A DNA stretch of 64,000 nucleotides from the NCBI RefSeq assembly GCF_001039355.2, contig NW_019775869.1:248001-312000 (forward strand), read 5' to 3'. The stretch's first letter is position 1. Each line of letters begins with the position of its first letter. The notes under the pieces are model-generated. The model did not search any database and was not told the DNA's origin. It worked only from the letters and a program-made list of their open reading frames with translations. Made by a program: the position numbers and the translations under genes. Shown one piece after another: positions 1 to 11,653 of the stretch. Source of the DNA: Lingula anatina (lineage: Eukaryota; Brachiopoda; Lingulata; Lingulida; Lingulidae).

Positions 1-3000
1 TGTTATCAAAGGACAGGGATCACCACATGCAGGTAAAATTACAATTTCTTCACTTAATTGTTTGGTGATTATATTGAGATTTTTAATATTATCCAGGTAT
101 TGTATTTCAATTCACTGTGATTGAAAATTTTTCGTTTTTTATGATGTATTTAAGAAGGAATTTACACCAGGATTTTGTTTTCGTTTTGATCACCAAAAGT
201 TAGATTGCAGATATGGTGCTACCCTTAAATCTATTCATCATCTTGTTATGTGGCATGGTTGTTCATTCAACAGAATCAAATATGAGTTCCAAGGTTGAAG
301 CCAATAATTTTAGGCAATTTCTGAGGACCTACATATTTCTTTAATTATCCCAGTTACATGTTTTGTCTTAAATGTTAAAATGAAAATTGATGAAATTTGC
401 TTTCATCCTTTTGTTTATTTTCCAGTACTTAATCAGGGCAACCTGCCACTGTCAGGTTTTACACGGCGCCTTTTCCTGCAAGTGTTACTGGAGGATGAAA
501 AGATCCTGGTGGCATTCAAGTCCTCGTCATCTCTGTACAAGGGCACCAGTAATGCCTCCACCAGTGTACTGCAGCATCCCAAGTTTGGAGCAGGGCACAA
601 GTTCCGCACCATGGAGCTCAGCTTGCAGATGACATGTGGAGAGGTCCTGTCTAAAGTTTCAGGTAATTTTTTTTAAGAAGATCATGTGAATGCATGCAAA
701 TAAGCATTTTGTATTTGTTTTTTCCCCACTAACTTGATTTTAACTGTGGAAATGATAAGCCAGGCAATAGTGATACTTTAGATTTGCTTGATACTGTACT
801 TTCCTTTTTTGTGCATTTTCCAAGGTCATAATCTTTTATATCAGCATGCATTCTAGGAGACATGATTTCTTTATTATATCATTATTGTACCACCAGCGTT
901 AGCGCTGGCGATACACATGGTTTTAGTCCCGTCCGGTCTGTTCCGCCGGCTCCGCCGGCTCCTGCGGCTCCGCCGCCATGTTACCATTACCGCTTCTCCT
1001 CCTAGACGGTAAGGGTCCCCATACCCATCTCTTGGATTTAGGTCACCTATAATCTCAACTCGTTCCACGTAAAATTTGGGCTTTGTCGGTATTGGGGTCT
1101 AGGTGTGGCACTCATTGCAATGCACCCTTGTCCAAAAATGGCAAAATTAAATGCTAATTATCTACCCTACGGAAGGAATTATGGGAAAAATTTCTACAGA
1201 CGGCTTTCCAAAAGTCATATGTGTAGATTTCAAATATGCCCTTGGATTTGACCTTTGACCTTTATTTCAAGGTCAAACGGGCAAAAATTTTCAAAAAAAT
1301 GAATTTTTTTNNNNNNNNNNNNNNNNNNNNNNNNNNNNNNNNNNNNNNNNNNNNNNNNNNNNNNNNNNNNNNNNNNNNNNNNNNNNNNNNNNNNNNNNNN
1401 NNNNNNNNNNNNNNNNNNNNNNNNNNNNNNNNNNNNNNNNNNNNNNNNNNNNNNNNNNNNNNNNNNNNNNNNNNNNNNNNNNNNNNNNNNNNNNNNNNNN
1501 NNNNNNNNNNNNNNNNNNNNNNNNNNNNNNNNNNNNNNNNNNNNNNNNNNNNNNNNNNNNNNNNNNNNNNNNNNNNNNNNNNNNNNNNNNNNNNNNNNNN
1601 NNNNNNNNNNNNNNNNNNNNNNNNNNNNNNNNNNNNNNNNNNNNNNNNNNNNNNNNNNNNNNNNNNNNNNNNNNNNNNNNNNNNNNNNNNNNNNNNNNNN
1701 NNNNNNNNNNNNNNNNNNNNNNNNNNNNNNNNNNNNNNNNNNNNNNNNNNNNNNNNNNNNNNNNNNNNNNNNNNNNNNNNNNNNNNNNNNNNNNNNNNNN
1801 NNNNNNNNNNNNNNNNNNNNNNNNNNNNNNNNNNNNNNNNNNNNNNNNNNNNNNNNNNNNNNNNNNNNNNNNNNNNNNNNNNNNNNNNNNNNNNNNNNNN
1901 NNNNNNNNNNNNNNNNNNNNNNNNNNNNNNNNNNNNNNNNNNNNNNNNNNNNNNNNNNNNNNNNNNNNNNNNNNNNNNNNNNNNNNNNNNNNNNNNNNNN
2001 NNNNNNNNNNNNNNNNNNNNNNNNNNNNNNNNNNNNNNNNNNNNNNNNNNNNNNNNNNNNNNNNNNNNNNNNGACAAGATTTTGTAATGATTTGTCATAT
2101 GTCATCCAGTTTGAAGTTTTTGTATGTGATATATAATACTAATCGAGGTCCAGTGGTAGATCCAAGTATTGTGAATATTCAATTACTTTTCTCATAAAAA
2201 AAAAATCTTACATGCTATTTTCTCTGTGTTAAGGTCAAGCACTTCCCAGTGATCTCAGTCTGTCTCAGCTGTTGGTTTTACTACACCACCGTGGGTTCCC
2301 AGAGGGTTACTCTGCCCTGGAGTTTACCTTGAGGCTTAGAGCAAGGAAGATAACTGCAGGCAAGCCAGAGAAGAGGGGCAAGGGATATGACCCTAAAGGT
2401 AAACTAAGAAATGCATCATTCATTAATCTATTTTATTGATATATTTTAATGATTAATAGTTTTATTTGTGATAAATTTGATATTATTGGTGCAAAAAATT
2501 AATTCAGAACTATTTTGTCAAAATGTATATGAGGCAATCAGTGGTAATCTTTGGTACCAATAAATAGTCTTAAGTTTTATTTGGCTGCTCTCCATTAGAC
2601 TGTGACATTTACTGCATCCCTTTTAGATCCTAATCAAGTAGGAGAACTAGTGAAACATCCAAGTGAGCCTGAGGGAGAAACCATCCCAGATGAGGTCTTA
2701 TTACAGACCCCCAGCTATCCCTCTGCCCTGCAGGTTTTTGCCAGTGTCGGGGGTCTTGCTCTGTTAGCAGAACATCTGCCACTGCTTTACCCAGAGATCT
2801 CACGCCATGTGTCGCCAACAGAGGGCAACAGAGATGCTAGCTCCAATAGCCTTGGACATGATTGGGTTACCATTGAAGGGGATGATATATTTGAAGATGT
2901 GAGTATAGAAGTTAAAAAATGGAATTGCAGTGCTCTGTAAAATGTTAATTAAATTTTTTGTTGAGTCAAAGTAAGGCAAGTTTATATGAATTGTAATGCA

Positions 3001-6000
3001 TTTTATGATTTATTAAATGTAAAACATTTGTGAAACTTACCTCATTGTGATATTAATAGTTTTTCCCTTTCTTCAGGATATTTATGAACCTATATCACAC
3101 AGCCAGCCATCTCAGTCATCTCGTCAGAACACTTTCAGCCACCCGTCAGTACCCCCTCACTCCATGGTGGCCTTTGGTCTGTTCCTGAGGCTGCCTGGCT
3201 ATGCTGAGGTCCTGCTGAAGGAGAGGAAGAGGGCCCAGTGTCTGCTTAGGCTGGTACTAGGAGTGACAGATGATGGGGATGGAGGTGATGACATATGATC
3301 TTCACAAGCAAAAAAAAAAGAGAGAGAGAGAGAGAGAGATGGAGCTCATTTTTTGCTTAGACAAACTCACTACTTTATTAAAATTGTTAAAAGTTTCTCT
3401 ATCTTTCTTTTCTCTCTTTAAATGCCTCTCTCATAAATTACAGATAAGTCCAGACAAGACCAATATAAAGTTATTGTACACTTTTGCCCTTTTAAACAGT
3501 TCACCAAGAATAACTTATATTGTTAATTTTCACAGGTCACATTCTAAGTTCTTCCATGGCTGGCTCCCTGCCAACTCTCCCATTCCATGTGCTGAGGACA
3601 CTGTTTGCTGCCCAACCTCTGACTACAGATGATGGGGTGGTGTTACGGCGCATGACACTGGAGATAGGAGCTTTACATTTAATCCTGGCTTGCCTCTCTG
3701 TGCTGAGTCACCATGGTCCAAGGGAACCATTGCCTGGCTTTCATCAAGAGGTAAGGGACAAAACATGTGGTCAAGACTTAATACTGGGCATTAAACCCTA
3801 ATGCAAATTTAATTTAGTATTATTGTATGCCTTGTTATAGAATCTATGATCCAACATATTGAGTTAGGTAAAAAGATTGGTCTGATTTCTGTTTTTAGCC
3901 GAGGATTTCTGCTACCCAGGTCGCCTCCTGTGTAGTTGCTCAGCCACAGCCACCACAACCACCATTTAAAGTAAGGGCAGATAGGACTGTTGCTGACTTT
4001 ATAAAAAAGAATTGCTTTAAATCCAGTTATGCTACATTTCATTATTGACAATTAGTATAATATTGATTTTTTTGTGATCTCTTTGTCAAGAAGTCTACAA
4101 GTTGTTTTATCTTCTTTATATGAAATGCTGTTATTAAAATCTTTTCTTAATGATCAGAATATAGGTACCCTAGATTTTGCCTGTAAGACCCTAGAGTTTG
4201 CCTGTAAGTATGTAGCTTACTTTTAACAATCAAGTTTAGCTTACTTTTAACAATCTGTGTCCTTCAGCTGATCCAGGCCGCTACTTCCATGTCCAACTGG
4301 AGTCAGCTCCAGAGCAGCAGCAGCAGCAGCAGTGTCCAGGCCCCGGTGAACTCTGTTGGGGATGAGAAGAGCCAGCACTACTGGGCCAAGGGGACTGGGT
4401 TTGGGACAGGGTCCACTACCTCAAGCTGGGATGCTGAACAGGCACTGCTTAGACAGAAAAGTGAAGAGGAACATGTCACGTATCTACTGCAGGTGTGTAC
4501 TGCTGGTTGTCACTGTTATCTGGTGGTGCTAATCTTTCAGAGGAATGTCACTTTAAATGTAGATTGTGGCCCATTGTAATATATTGCAGCGGAGTGAGAG
4601 TGACATCAATTTCCATTTGATGAATCCAGCTTCTCTGGTACACCCTTTCATCAATCAAAATGTGGATAATTAAATTTAATAAAATTATTTCAGGTGCCTA
4701 GAAATTATCATTTCGTTCCCCTTTAAATTATACGTTAGTATCAGTTTCTGTGATGTCACACTCCAAAATGACTGGCTCTGCATTACCTTTAAATATTTGT
4801 TTTAACAGCCAAGCAATAGATATTTTTGTTGTTGTCATTAACCAGCTGTGAAAAATTTTGTTTATACAGGTATTAGCTAGTTATATCAACCCAGGAGGTG
4901 CAGTGCCCAAGGACTTTGAATCCCCAGAGTACCCCAGCACTGCTGAGAAAATGGCTCTCCCAGCCAATGTACCAGAGCTGCTCAGCCAGTCCTGTCTTGT
5001 TCCAGCCATTTCTTCATATCTCAGGAACGATTCAGGTCAGTGGGGGCCTGTTTTTATACTTAATGGACACAGGACTCTTCCAAATCTGTTAATTTTTGGA
5101 CTGTTTGTGAATGTTACATCTTGTACAGAGATAACATAAATTGCCAAACAATACTTTGGCATATTTCATATATTATATATTTCATATGTACAAATAAAGG
5201 ATAGCTGGCTCTGAACACGATTGCTACAGTAACTGTAATGTTGAATGTGACTAGAATAAATTGAATCCATTGTGAAAACTTTTTAACTATGACATTTCAG
5301 TATTTCTGTTTATGGATTTTAAAGTTCATATATTTGTGTATTCCAGTATTAGACATGGCCCGCCATGTGCCCCTGTACAAATCATTACTGGAGCTGTTGC
5401 GTGCCATAGCTGTGTGTCCTCTCCTAGTGCCTTTACTGCTGCCACTGGACAAAGAGGAAGGGGCTGAGGCCTCGGTGGAGACATTACTGGAGAAGATGAA
5501 AGCCTGTGTGGACACATATGCAAGCAGACTCAAGTAAGTGGAGCTAGATCAATACAGTGTATTTCACAGTTTACCTCAGATTTTTCTTTCATTTAAGTGT
5601 ATAGTTTTATTTCTGAGCTAAGTTTATTTCCAATCTGATATGTAATGAAAATTACATTCTGTGACCTTATTAAATTCATTTACAGCTATCATTCTTCATT
5701 TATCTATTTTATGTGAATAATTTTTGTCATAAATTATTACAAGATAAAATGTAGCCTGACCTGTTGAGCTTGTTATTGTTATTATTAAGGTGAAAAAAGT
5801 GAAAGACAATTCAGTTGCAGATGATTCCATTCAAATATAGTTCTTTAAAATTAAACATACCAGATTTTGAATTATTACCTCAGATGTCTGTTATGCTTTT
5901 GAATGTGCAACCAGTTATTTCTTTCAAAGCACTGAACCTTTTGTTACAGCTGTAATTCCAAAGGCAAGACTAAGAGTCGACGAGAGGATGATGATGAGTC

Positions 6001-9000
6001 AGAGGGGCTGGCCCTGTTGATACCTGACATCCAAGAGACGGCAAGGATGACCAAAATAGCTACTGACAGGATCAAAGATGAGACAGGTGGGTTGGGTGGT
6101 TGACTGGTTGTTGGTTTGCTGGTTGGTTGCCTGACTGGTTGTTGGTTTGCTGGTTGGTTGCCTGACTGTTTGTTGGTTTGCCGGTTGGTTGCCTGACTGG
6201 TTGTTGGTTTGCTGNTTGCTGGTTGGTTGCTTGACTGGTTGTTGGTTTGCTGGTTGGTTGCCTGACTGGTTGTTGATTTGCTGGTTGGTTGCCTGACTGG
6301 TTGTTGGTTTGCTGGTTGGTTGCCTGACTGGTTGTTGGCTTGCCGGTTGGTTGCCTGACTGGTTGTTGGTTTGCTGCTTGGTTGCCTGACTGGTTGTTGG
6401 TTTGCTGCTTGGTTGCCTGACAGATTTTTGATTTGCTGCTTGGTTGCCTGACTGGTTGTTGGTTTGCTGCTTGGTTGCCTGACTAGTTGTTGGTTTGCTG
6501 GCTGATTCATTGGATGACTGGTTCGTTGGTTAATTGGTTGACTGGTTGGTATTTTGGTTGTGTATGTGAGGGCGCAGATGTACCAGTGTATGTAAATGCT
6601 ATTTTCAACTGAATAAGAAAGACCCTAGCTTGATTTAGGTTCAGAGGATGTTGAAGTTGCCTGTTTATGTATGCTTCTGTTTTATTCCTAGAACCAGGAG
6701 AACAGCAGACAAGCACTGAAGAGTCCAGAGGGGCAATGAAAGATAGCACAACATCAGATGCAAACTACATGGAGATCATGAAAGAGCTGCAATTTGGTAA
6801 GATGATTCTACTATATATATATATGTCATGTACTAAGTACTGAAAATGAAATAAACAGTATACTGAAATGGCTTATTTTGTGTTAATTACTTTTTTTATT
6901 TAAAAAGATAGTAAGATACAATTTATGTATATAAGATGCAAAATCAAGGTTTTAAGAATATGAAAATACTTGTGATGAAATGAGTCAATGTTATATATCA
7001 CAACATTAAAAGGTTCACCACTTTTGTCTTTTCTTCAGACACACACCAACTACTCACAGATGAAAGTGGCACTCTGAAATTCCTGTCTCCCCATCATTAC
7101 GAGTCCAATGTGAGATCTGCCGGAGAAATCAACAATCCTGCTCGCTCTCGTCGCCTGGCACAGGAGGCAGTCACGCTGTCCACCTCTCTGCCTCTGTCTG
7201 CTAGCAGCAGTGTGTTTGTCAGGTGTGATGAAGAAAGACTGGATATTATGAAGGTTTGTGTTTGCAGGTTCTTAAGATTTACTAAAGTGAAGGTAATGCG
7301 AATCACTAGAAGAAAAAATATGAAAAATAAGCTTTCTTTTTATGTTAGAATTACTAAAGTGAAGGAAATGTGTATCACTAAAAAGAAAAAAATATGAAAA
7401 ATAAGTTTTCTTTTTGTGTTTAAGAGAGTAGTTGAATATGTGATATTTTTACTGCATCAGTGACTGAAAGATGTTTGTATTTAGAAACATTATTTCAAAC
7501 AGGAATGTAAACTGCCTGAGATATTTTGATACGAACAGCATTTAGTACATACTATTTGTCAAAGTTTCCAGTAAGGAAAATAACATATTGAAAATTGAAT
7601 ATTTGTAGGTGTTGATAACTGGGCCAGCAGATACACCATATGCCAATGGCTGCTTTGAGTTTGATGTGTACTTCCCACAAGACTATCCAAACTCTCCTCC
7701 ACTCATTAACCTGGAGACCACTGGCAACCACATAGTTCGATTTAATCCCAATTTATACAATGATGGCAAGGTAAATATTGGTGATTGCAGTCAATGCTGA
7801 GTGGGGTTGATATATTCTAAAACCAGATGTTTTTCATGTCAATAGGAATATGCAGAATATTCAGTATGGTCAACGGATTTGATTTCTTTTTTGATTTCCT
7901 GTAACGACAGATTTTTATCTTAATTTATTGAGTTCTATATAATCAACAAAATTTCAAGTGTTCCTTTTTTGCATCTTTGGCTGTATTTGTAAAAAGCATT
8001 TTGTATAACATTGTGCATTGCCTTTCAGGTTTGTCTTAGTGTTCTTAACACTTGGCATGGGAGACCAGAGGAAAAGTGGAATTCACAGACATCAAGCTTC
8101 TTACAGGTACTTTTAATAAGTTAGACAAGCTTATAGAGAGCACAGATAGTGGCATGAATCTTTATACAGACTTATCCGTGTACATATTATGATAATCACA
8201 ACTGCATGCTAAAAGAAATATTTTTTTAAACATGGTACTATTCAACAACTGATTTTCTTCTTTTCACAGGTTTTGGTATCCATCCAATCTCTTATCTTAG
8301 TCTCTGAGCCATACTTCAATGAGCCAGGTTATGAGAGATCTCGTGGCACCCCTTCAGGCACAGCCAGCTCTAGAGAGTATGATGCCAACATCAGACAAGC
8401 CACAGTCAAATGGGCCATGCTGGAGATGCTGAAGAACCCTACTCCTTGTCTCAAAGAGGTAAGCAAAGATTGATTTTTTTTTCTCATTTAAATTGTAAAT
8501 CCAATTTTTTTTCACCTTAAGTTCCCCCAGACTTGCTCATAAGGTCACCGAGCTAAATCTTTCATATTTACTAGAATTATGTCTGTGAATATCATGAGGA
8601 CTTTCATACAGAATGAACCAGCATGTTATGCTTCAATAATAATAAGTTTCTAGAAGATGCAAAAATTTTTAATGCATTCCATGAGAAGCATAAAGCCATG
8701 GCAGAATCCGTTGATGCTACTGAATGATCAGCTGTCTTTATTGGTCCTAAATAATAATTTTTTTTTATACCATTCCTGATTTAAAATTACATTTAAAATG
8801 TATGATATATTAACATTACAGGTGATTCACAAACATTTTTGGTTAAAGAGGAGAGAGATCACAGCCCAGGTGGAAGAATGGATCCAGGAAATGGAGAGCT
8901 ACAGTGGTGATAAGAGGACTGGCAGGGCCATTGCTCTCAGTAATGTGGCCCTCAAGGTAAGTCCATCACTTATCAAAAGACTGAGGGATAGCATAGAGGC

Positions 9001-9658
9001 CATGTGCATTCAACAGTGTATCACTAGAAGCAAGTGCATTGTGTAAGCCACATGGTGGTGGTGAAGAAACTGATGATGTTTGAAATTTTCTGACAGGATT
9101 TTCTCCCCGATTTGAATTGGAAATTTTTCCTTACAACCCCAAAATCATATCAAATTCTGAGATATTGTTTTAACAGTCCTTAATAGTGCTGCTTCACAAA
9201 CTGAACATTTTGTTTTCAGCATTTGACATTTCTTTTAAAAATTTTCTGTATTATTTCAGAGGCACTTTGCACAGTTAAAAGAGGAATTTGCCAAAATGAA
9301 ACCACCAGAGGGGTTGGAAGAAGAAGAACCAGAACAAAATACTCTCCATGGAAATCCACCAGAAACAACAAACTCAAACCACAACGGTGTGGAAGCATTG
9401 CCACATTCAAGTAATGGCATTGACAGTTACAACTCTGCAGATAGCACAACCAAAAAGACCACCACCAGCAATATGATAGTCCATAACTCTACCATGATGC
9501 AGGATGTGACAGAGAATGGAGTGAACAATAACAGTATTCATGCAGAGGATCAGAACCCACCTCACCTATCCCAACATGATGGGGTGATAGACTTGGTCTG
9601 TAATGGTGAGGACGAAGAGGACGAGGATGCTGATGAGGATTTGCTGGAAATGATGTGA
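1..9658 (+). CDS. BIRC6: BIRC6 (BRUCE/Apollon) giant IAP / E2-E3 ubiquitin ligase, C-terminal 18 exons (5' part outside window)
   Basis: BIRC6 is a giant (about 4,800-residue) membrane-associated inhibitor-of-apoptosis protein that acts as a hybrid E2/E3 ubiquitin ligase on caspases, SMAC and autophagy factors. About 1,065 C-terminal residues are present. Exons, all with consistent phases and GT..AG borders: 1-32 (cut by the window edge), 426-662, 2234-2398, 2627-2898, 3077-3284, 3536-3750, 3899-3970, 4268-4492, 4870-5035, 5347-5533, 5950-6086, 6692-6796, 7039-7253, 7609-7770, 8029-8106, 8270-8458, 8822-8956, 9260-9658 (stop). Near-identical family blocks include [52 protein letters not shown] and [10 protein letters not shown], ahead of a complete UBC domain. 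The tail after the UBC domain is poorly conserved, with an acidic end ([16 protein letters not shown]). Exon 3899-3970 and the Ser/Gln-rich start of 4268-4492 fall in a stretch that is variable in the family. Identification is near certain; the exon borders are my reading. Confidence 0.96.
663..2233 (+). other. BIRC6 intron holding a GC-rich interspersed repeat and an assembly gap
   Basis: No exon is needed here: the 662 donor and the 2234 acceptor are both phase 1 and join codons cleanly. The intron holds a GC-rich patch at about 895-1010 (repeated CCGCCGGCT-like units) that continues into non-coding sequence up to the N run at 1311-2072. Its composition differs sharply from the AT-rich flanks, which suggests an inserted repeat, but I cannot name a family. 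Confidence 0.55.
1311..2072. other. Assembly gap (762 N)
   Basis: A run of N inside a BIRC6 intron. The apparent long open frames across it are artefacts of unknown bases. Confidence 0.99.
3319..3339. repeat. (AG)n microsatellite
   Basis: A run of about ten AG units after a poly-A tract, in the BIRC6 intron just downstream of exon 3077-3284. Confidence 0.9.
6087..6560. repeat. GGTTG-rich minisatellite starting at a BIRC6 splice donor
   Basis: Roughly 15 imperfect copies of a unit of about 31-32 bp built from CTGGTTGTTGGTTTGCTGGT and TGGTTGCCTGA. It begins within a few bases of the donor after exon 5950-6086, so the 5' end of this intron is made of the repeat. A single N at 6215 interrupts the array and probably marks a contig joint or an unresolved base. 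The open frame on the minus strand (Asn/Gln/Pro/Ser repeats) is only a by-product of the repeat. Confidence 0.9.
7039..8956 (+). other. BIRC6: UBC (E2) catalytic domain of BIRC6, five exons
   Basis: The ubiquitin-conjugating domain is spread over 7039-7253, 7609-7770, 8029-8106, 8270-8458 and 8822-8956. Recognisable parts are [50 protein letters not shown], the NPNLYNDGK turn that stands in for the usual HPN motif, and [17 protein letters not shown] with the active-site Cys codon at 8032-8034. All catalytic features are intact, so the enzyme should be active. The intron between the NPN turn and the catalytic Cys falls exactly before GTT TGT. Confidence 0.95.
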
Positions 9659-10905
9659 TGTTTTAGTGACTTTTATGAGGTGGTGTTGTTTTTGTTTTTT
9701 TTCACTGAAAAGCAAGGTTGAGAAAGAGTACCACTGGCATACAAGTGGGAAAAGGTTGATAATAAGTGAAAATATTATCAAAGATGCTGATCTCAGCCAT
9801 AAAGGATAATGAATTTGACAAGTTGACAAAAAAGAATTGTTGCTTAAATAGGTTAAGCGACATTCTGACAGTGATTATGATCAATTTTAAGGCATCAGAA
9901 TGAAAAAAAAGCAATGAAAAAAACAGTTTAATTTGGGAAATGTCTTCAGTGATGTGAGACATAAATGAAGTGACTAACTGTAGTGCATATTTAGCTATGG
10001 ATCTGTGATTCTGAATATGGAACACTTTTATTATACAGAGCTATCATTTTTGTCAAACTGATTGACAAGACCTATAGACTTGTTTTGGGCATGTCCAACT
10101 TCTTAATTATGTCAGACTATAAGTGTTGAACATGACATGATTTTGTTGGAACTACCAGTGCAATTTAGCATGTGGGATGCACATGCTGTTTTTTGTTATT
10201 TTTTAATCGGAAAACATAAGAGGTAAAAAATACATCAAGCTTAAGCAATCATACCATTAATTATCAACAAGTTTAAAAAGTGCTTTAAAATGCATTTCTT
10301 TATTCAAATGTTCAAGGCAAAGCCCTTTGTTTACAGCGTTGTAAAACTCATTAAAAATTACTTGACACAAGAGCATGGGACAAGGAGATTTGCCCACGAT
10401 TGAAAAATTAAGACGTGCATAAGAAAATCTTGACTAAGAAATAATGGATATGCTTACAAGCATATCATTTATTCGTAATGTGAATGACATTAATAATACC
10501 TTTAGTTAAAATAGGAGTATACAAATATCCCCCAATTATAAAAGGGAAAGAAGATCTTTTGTTGTAGATAATGTGTTAGAAATTGTATACAGTTTCATAC
10601 ACTTATATCTTAGGAGAAAATGAGATTTCAAACACTAAGAATTTGTTTCAGTACAGGTTTGAACTTGGGTTATATTGGATTAATTTAATGTAAGAAAAAG
10701 GGCATTTGTAGGTATGGATGTAAATTTGTACATGTAATTATTGTACTTATCACAATTTGGACATAAATGTTGAAACTGCTTCAAATTCTGACATGCTGCG
10801 TCTTATTTTACTTTCACTTTACATATTTAATTATACATTAACATTTTAAGGCAAATCAAAATCACTTACATCACATTTATTTTAAAAAAATGAAAAGTTT
10901 GCAAT

Positions 10906-10911
10906 AATAAA
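10906..10911 (+). terminator. Candidate BIRC6 poly(A) signal AATAAA
   Basis: AATAAA lies about 1.25 kb after the BIRC6 stop in AT-rich DNA. Other weaker signals exist, so this is only a candidate. Confidence 0.35.
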
Positions 10912-11022
10912 ATATAATCAACTATAATCATTGTCATACATCATTTTTCCTCTCCAAAAAGTGGACTTTGATTCAAACAATAACAAAATCACATGAATTA
11001 CTACAATCACAACCATACATTA

Positions 11023-11028
11023 TTTATT
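11023..11028 (-). terminator. Candidate minus-strand poly(A) signal AATAAA
   Basis: TTTATT on the plus strand, about 630 bp past the stop of the glycosidase-like gene; another copy is at 10876-10881. If the latter is used, the 3' ends of the two convergent genes come within tens of bases of each other or overlap. Confidence 0.3.
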
Positions 11029-11653
11029 CTTTATGGAATAGAGAATTTCATTCAAACATAATATGATTCTGCACTTATCTTCTCTATACATAAAATATCA
11101 AAAATCTCACATGGAATGTTAAATGGGTGAGGAGATCGTATGACACGAACTGGGGGGAAAAGTTATCACTTTCTTTAATATGAATATGAAGTCAAATGTT
11201 TGCCACAAAAGCCAACCAAATGCCAGCATATAGTTTCAAATCATATAACTGAGAGAATTACCATAAGACAGTTTAATAATACCCAAAAAATGATATTTGA
11301 ACGGATTTTTCTGCTCGCTTTCTATGCTGTATATAAATGGGGCAGACAAATAGGTAAGAAAAGAAGGTTCAATTTATGACCAAAAATTTAAAAAAGACCA
11401 GAGAAGTTTTAAGCTCTGGTTCATCTGGTGCCCAAGGGTGTATATTACCTTGGAACCAAAAAAGAGAATGGAGTAAATTTGAATGGGTCAAATATTAAAT
11501 GGATTATATCAAAAACTAGATTTTTCAAACCAGTTTCCTTCTGGCACTCCTGGTTATTCATAAACCTTAGTTAGTGCCTTGGTGCATTTTTCCTTTCAGC
11601 TGAATGGTTTGTACTGAAACTAACAAGTACTAACCATCATCATACATGCAGGA

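Larger units (their letters stand above)
9659..11653. other. Convergent 3' region of BIRC6 and the glycosidase-like gene
   Basis: This AT-rich non-coding stretch lies between two tail-to-tail stop codons. It contains candidate poly(A) signals for both strands, so most of it is probably 3' UTR. I see no further gene. Confidence 0.7.

Noticed and set aside
1230-2105. Long open frames on both strands across the N run
   Set aside because: They consist almost wholly of unknown bases; the same holds for 21699-22628.
5944-6749. Minus-strand Asn/Gln/Pro/Ser-rich repeat protein
   Set aside because: It is the translation of the minisatellite opposite a BIRC6 exon and intron; no start context or conservation.
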